A stretch of DNA of 64,000 nt from Cytobacillus oceanisediminis 2691 (GTDB taxonomy: Bacteria; Bacillota; Bacilli; Bacillales; Cytobacillaceae): positions 343,099 through 407,098 of the forward strand of contig NZ_VEEP01000002.1 of the NCBI RefSeq assembly GCF_007678455.1, read 5' to 3'. Below the pieces are notes generated by a model. That model was not told the origin of the DNA, did not search any database, and saw nothing but the letters and a program-made list of their open reading frames with translations. The translations under genes were made by a program, and so were the position numbers. Below, piece by piece: positions 63,761-64,000 of the stretch. The stretch's first letter is position 1. Every line of letters starts with the position of its first letter.

Positions 63761-64000
63761 ATAACGACTTTTTCATTTATATAGCGACTTTCTGATTAAT
63801 ATAGCGAGTTTTCCATTTTTATAGCGACTTTCTGATTAATATAGCGAGTTTTTCATTTATATAGCGACTTTCTGATTAATATAGCAAGTTTTTCATTTTT
63901 ATAGCGACTCTCTGATTAATAAAGCGAGTTTTTCATTTTTATAGCGACTTTCTAATTAATATAGCGAGTTTTTCATTTTTATAGCGACTTTCTAATTAAT
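63761..64000. repeat. Tandem array 6: exact 20-bp half-units (40-bp period), continues past window
   Basis: Twelve consecutive 20-bp blocks start every 20 bp from 63761. Two types alternate: ATAGCGACTTTCTGATTAAT and ATAGCGAGTTTTTCATTTTT (with TTTAT variants), so the true period is 40 bp. No change of length occurs across 240 bp. The array reaches the last base of the window, so its far end and the next gene are unknown. Confidence 0.93.

Noticed and set aside
1..64000. Insertion sequences, prophage, tRNA or rRNA genes
   Set aside because: I saw no transposase, integrase or phage structural gene, and no tRNA or rRNA sequence in any gap.

Overview
The window looks like the chromosome of an endospore-forming Bacillaceae (Bacillus sensu lato, of the Mesobacillus/Cytobacillus/Neobacillus kind; the genus is an inference from gene content). 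The evidence is moderate GC, strong AGGAGG-type ribosome sites with frequent TTG/GTG starts, intrinsic terminators after nearly every gene, and Bacillus-type genes and control sites: glpP with a GlpP leader terminator before glpD, gntR-gntK-gntP with a GntR operator and a CcpA cre site, an LtaS-type synthase, an MneS-type transporter, RNase J, and an RsbK/RsbM/RsbY-type stress module. I see no rRNA, tRNA, insertion sequence, prophage or CRISPR array.

Layout. 1-5.5 kb: a vWA gene (cut by the edge) divergent from an HTH gene, a DbpA-type helicase, a TRM11-like methyltransferase and an MneS-like exporter. 5.7-10.2 kb: LTA synthase and RNase J converging on a 0.77 kb array of 52-bp repeats. 10.4-14 kb: a soluble PAS chemoreceptor and glpP-glpD. 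14-27.7 kb: mostly single genes (DUF4385 with a coupled small ORF, a broken amidase, a nine-repeat secreted protein, a P-loop kinase, a DUF305 protein, peptide symporter DtpT, a Nudix-GNAT fusion, prolyl hydroxylase, a tandem GNAT, ADP-ribosylglycohydrolase). 27.7-35.2 kb: an SgrR-like regulator divergent from an MFS exporter, a membrane acyltransferase, an SH3/C39 protein, EcsC and arylamine N-acetyltransferase. 35.4-42 kb: a 1847-residue secreted amylopullulanase behind two cre-like sites, then an alpha/beta hydrolase. 42-47.4 kb: a chemoreceptor, a YtcJ-like amidohydrolase and a NERD protein. 47.8-51.7 kb: gluconate genes. 52.4-64 kb: a beta-propeller protein, the RsbY/RsbM/RsbK-like signalling genes, a GGDEF-EAL protein and a hypothetical gene.

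Working together: extracellular starch degradation (amylopullulanase) and gluconate use both carry CcpA-type sites. Glycerol-3-phosphate oxidation is under antitermination. RsbK (sensor), RsbM (methyltransferase) and RsbY (phosphatase) would control sigma-B, although sigB-rsbVW are not in this window.

The most unusual signal is six intergenic tandem arrays, at about 7.7-8.46, 13.98-14.09, 16.95-17.18, 47.4-47.77, 52.2-52.36 and 63.76-64.0 kb. Their sequences are unrelated, but three have a 52-bp period, one has 26 bp (half of 52), one alternates 20/21 bp and one has an exact 20-bp step. Several carry inverted half-sites in each unit. One array has a four-unit (208 bp) higher-order structure, and in another the unit matches one arm and the loop of the adjacent terminator hairpin. 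A separate dispersed repeat occurs twice (3.02 and 23.34 kb).
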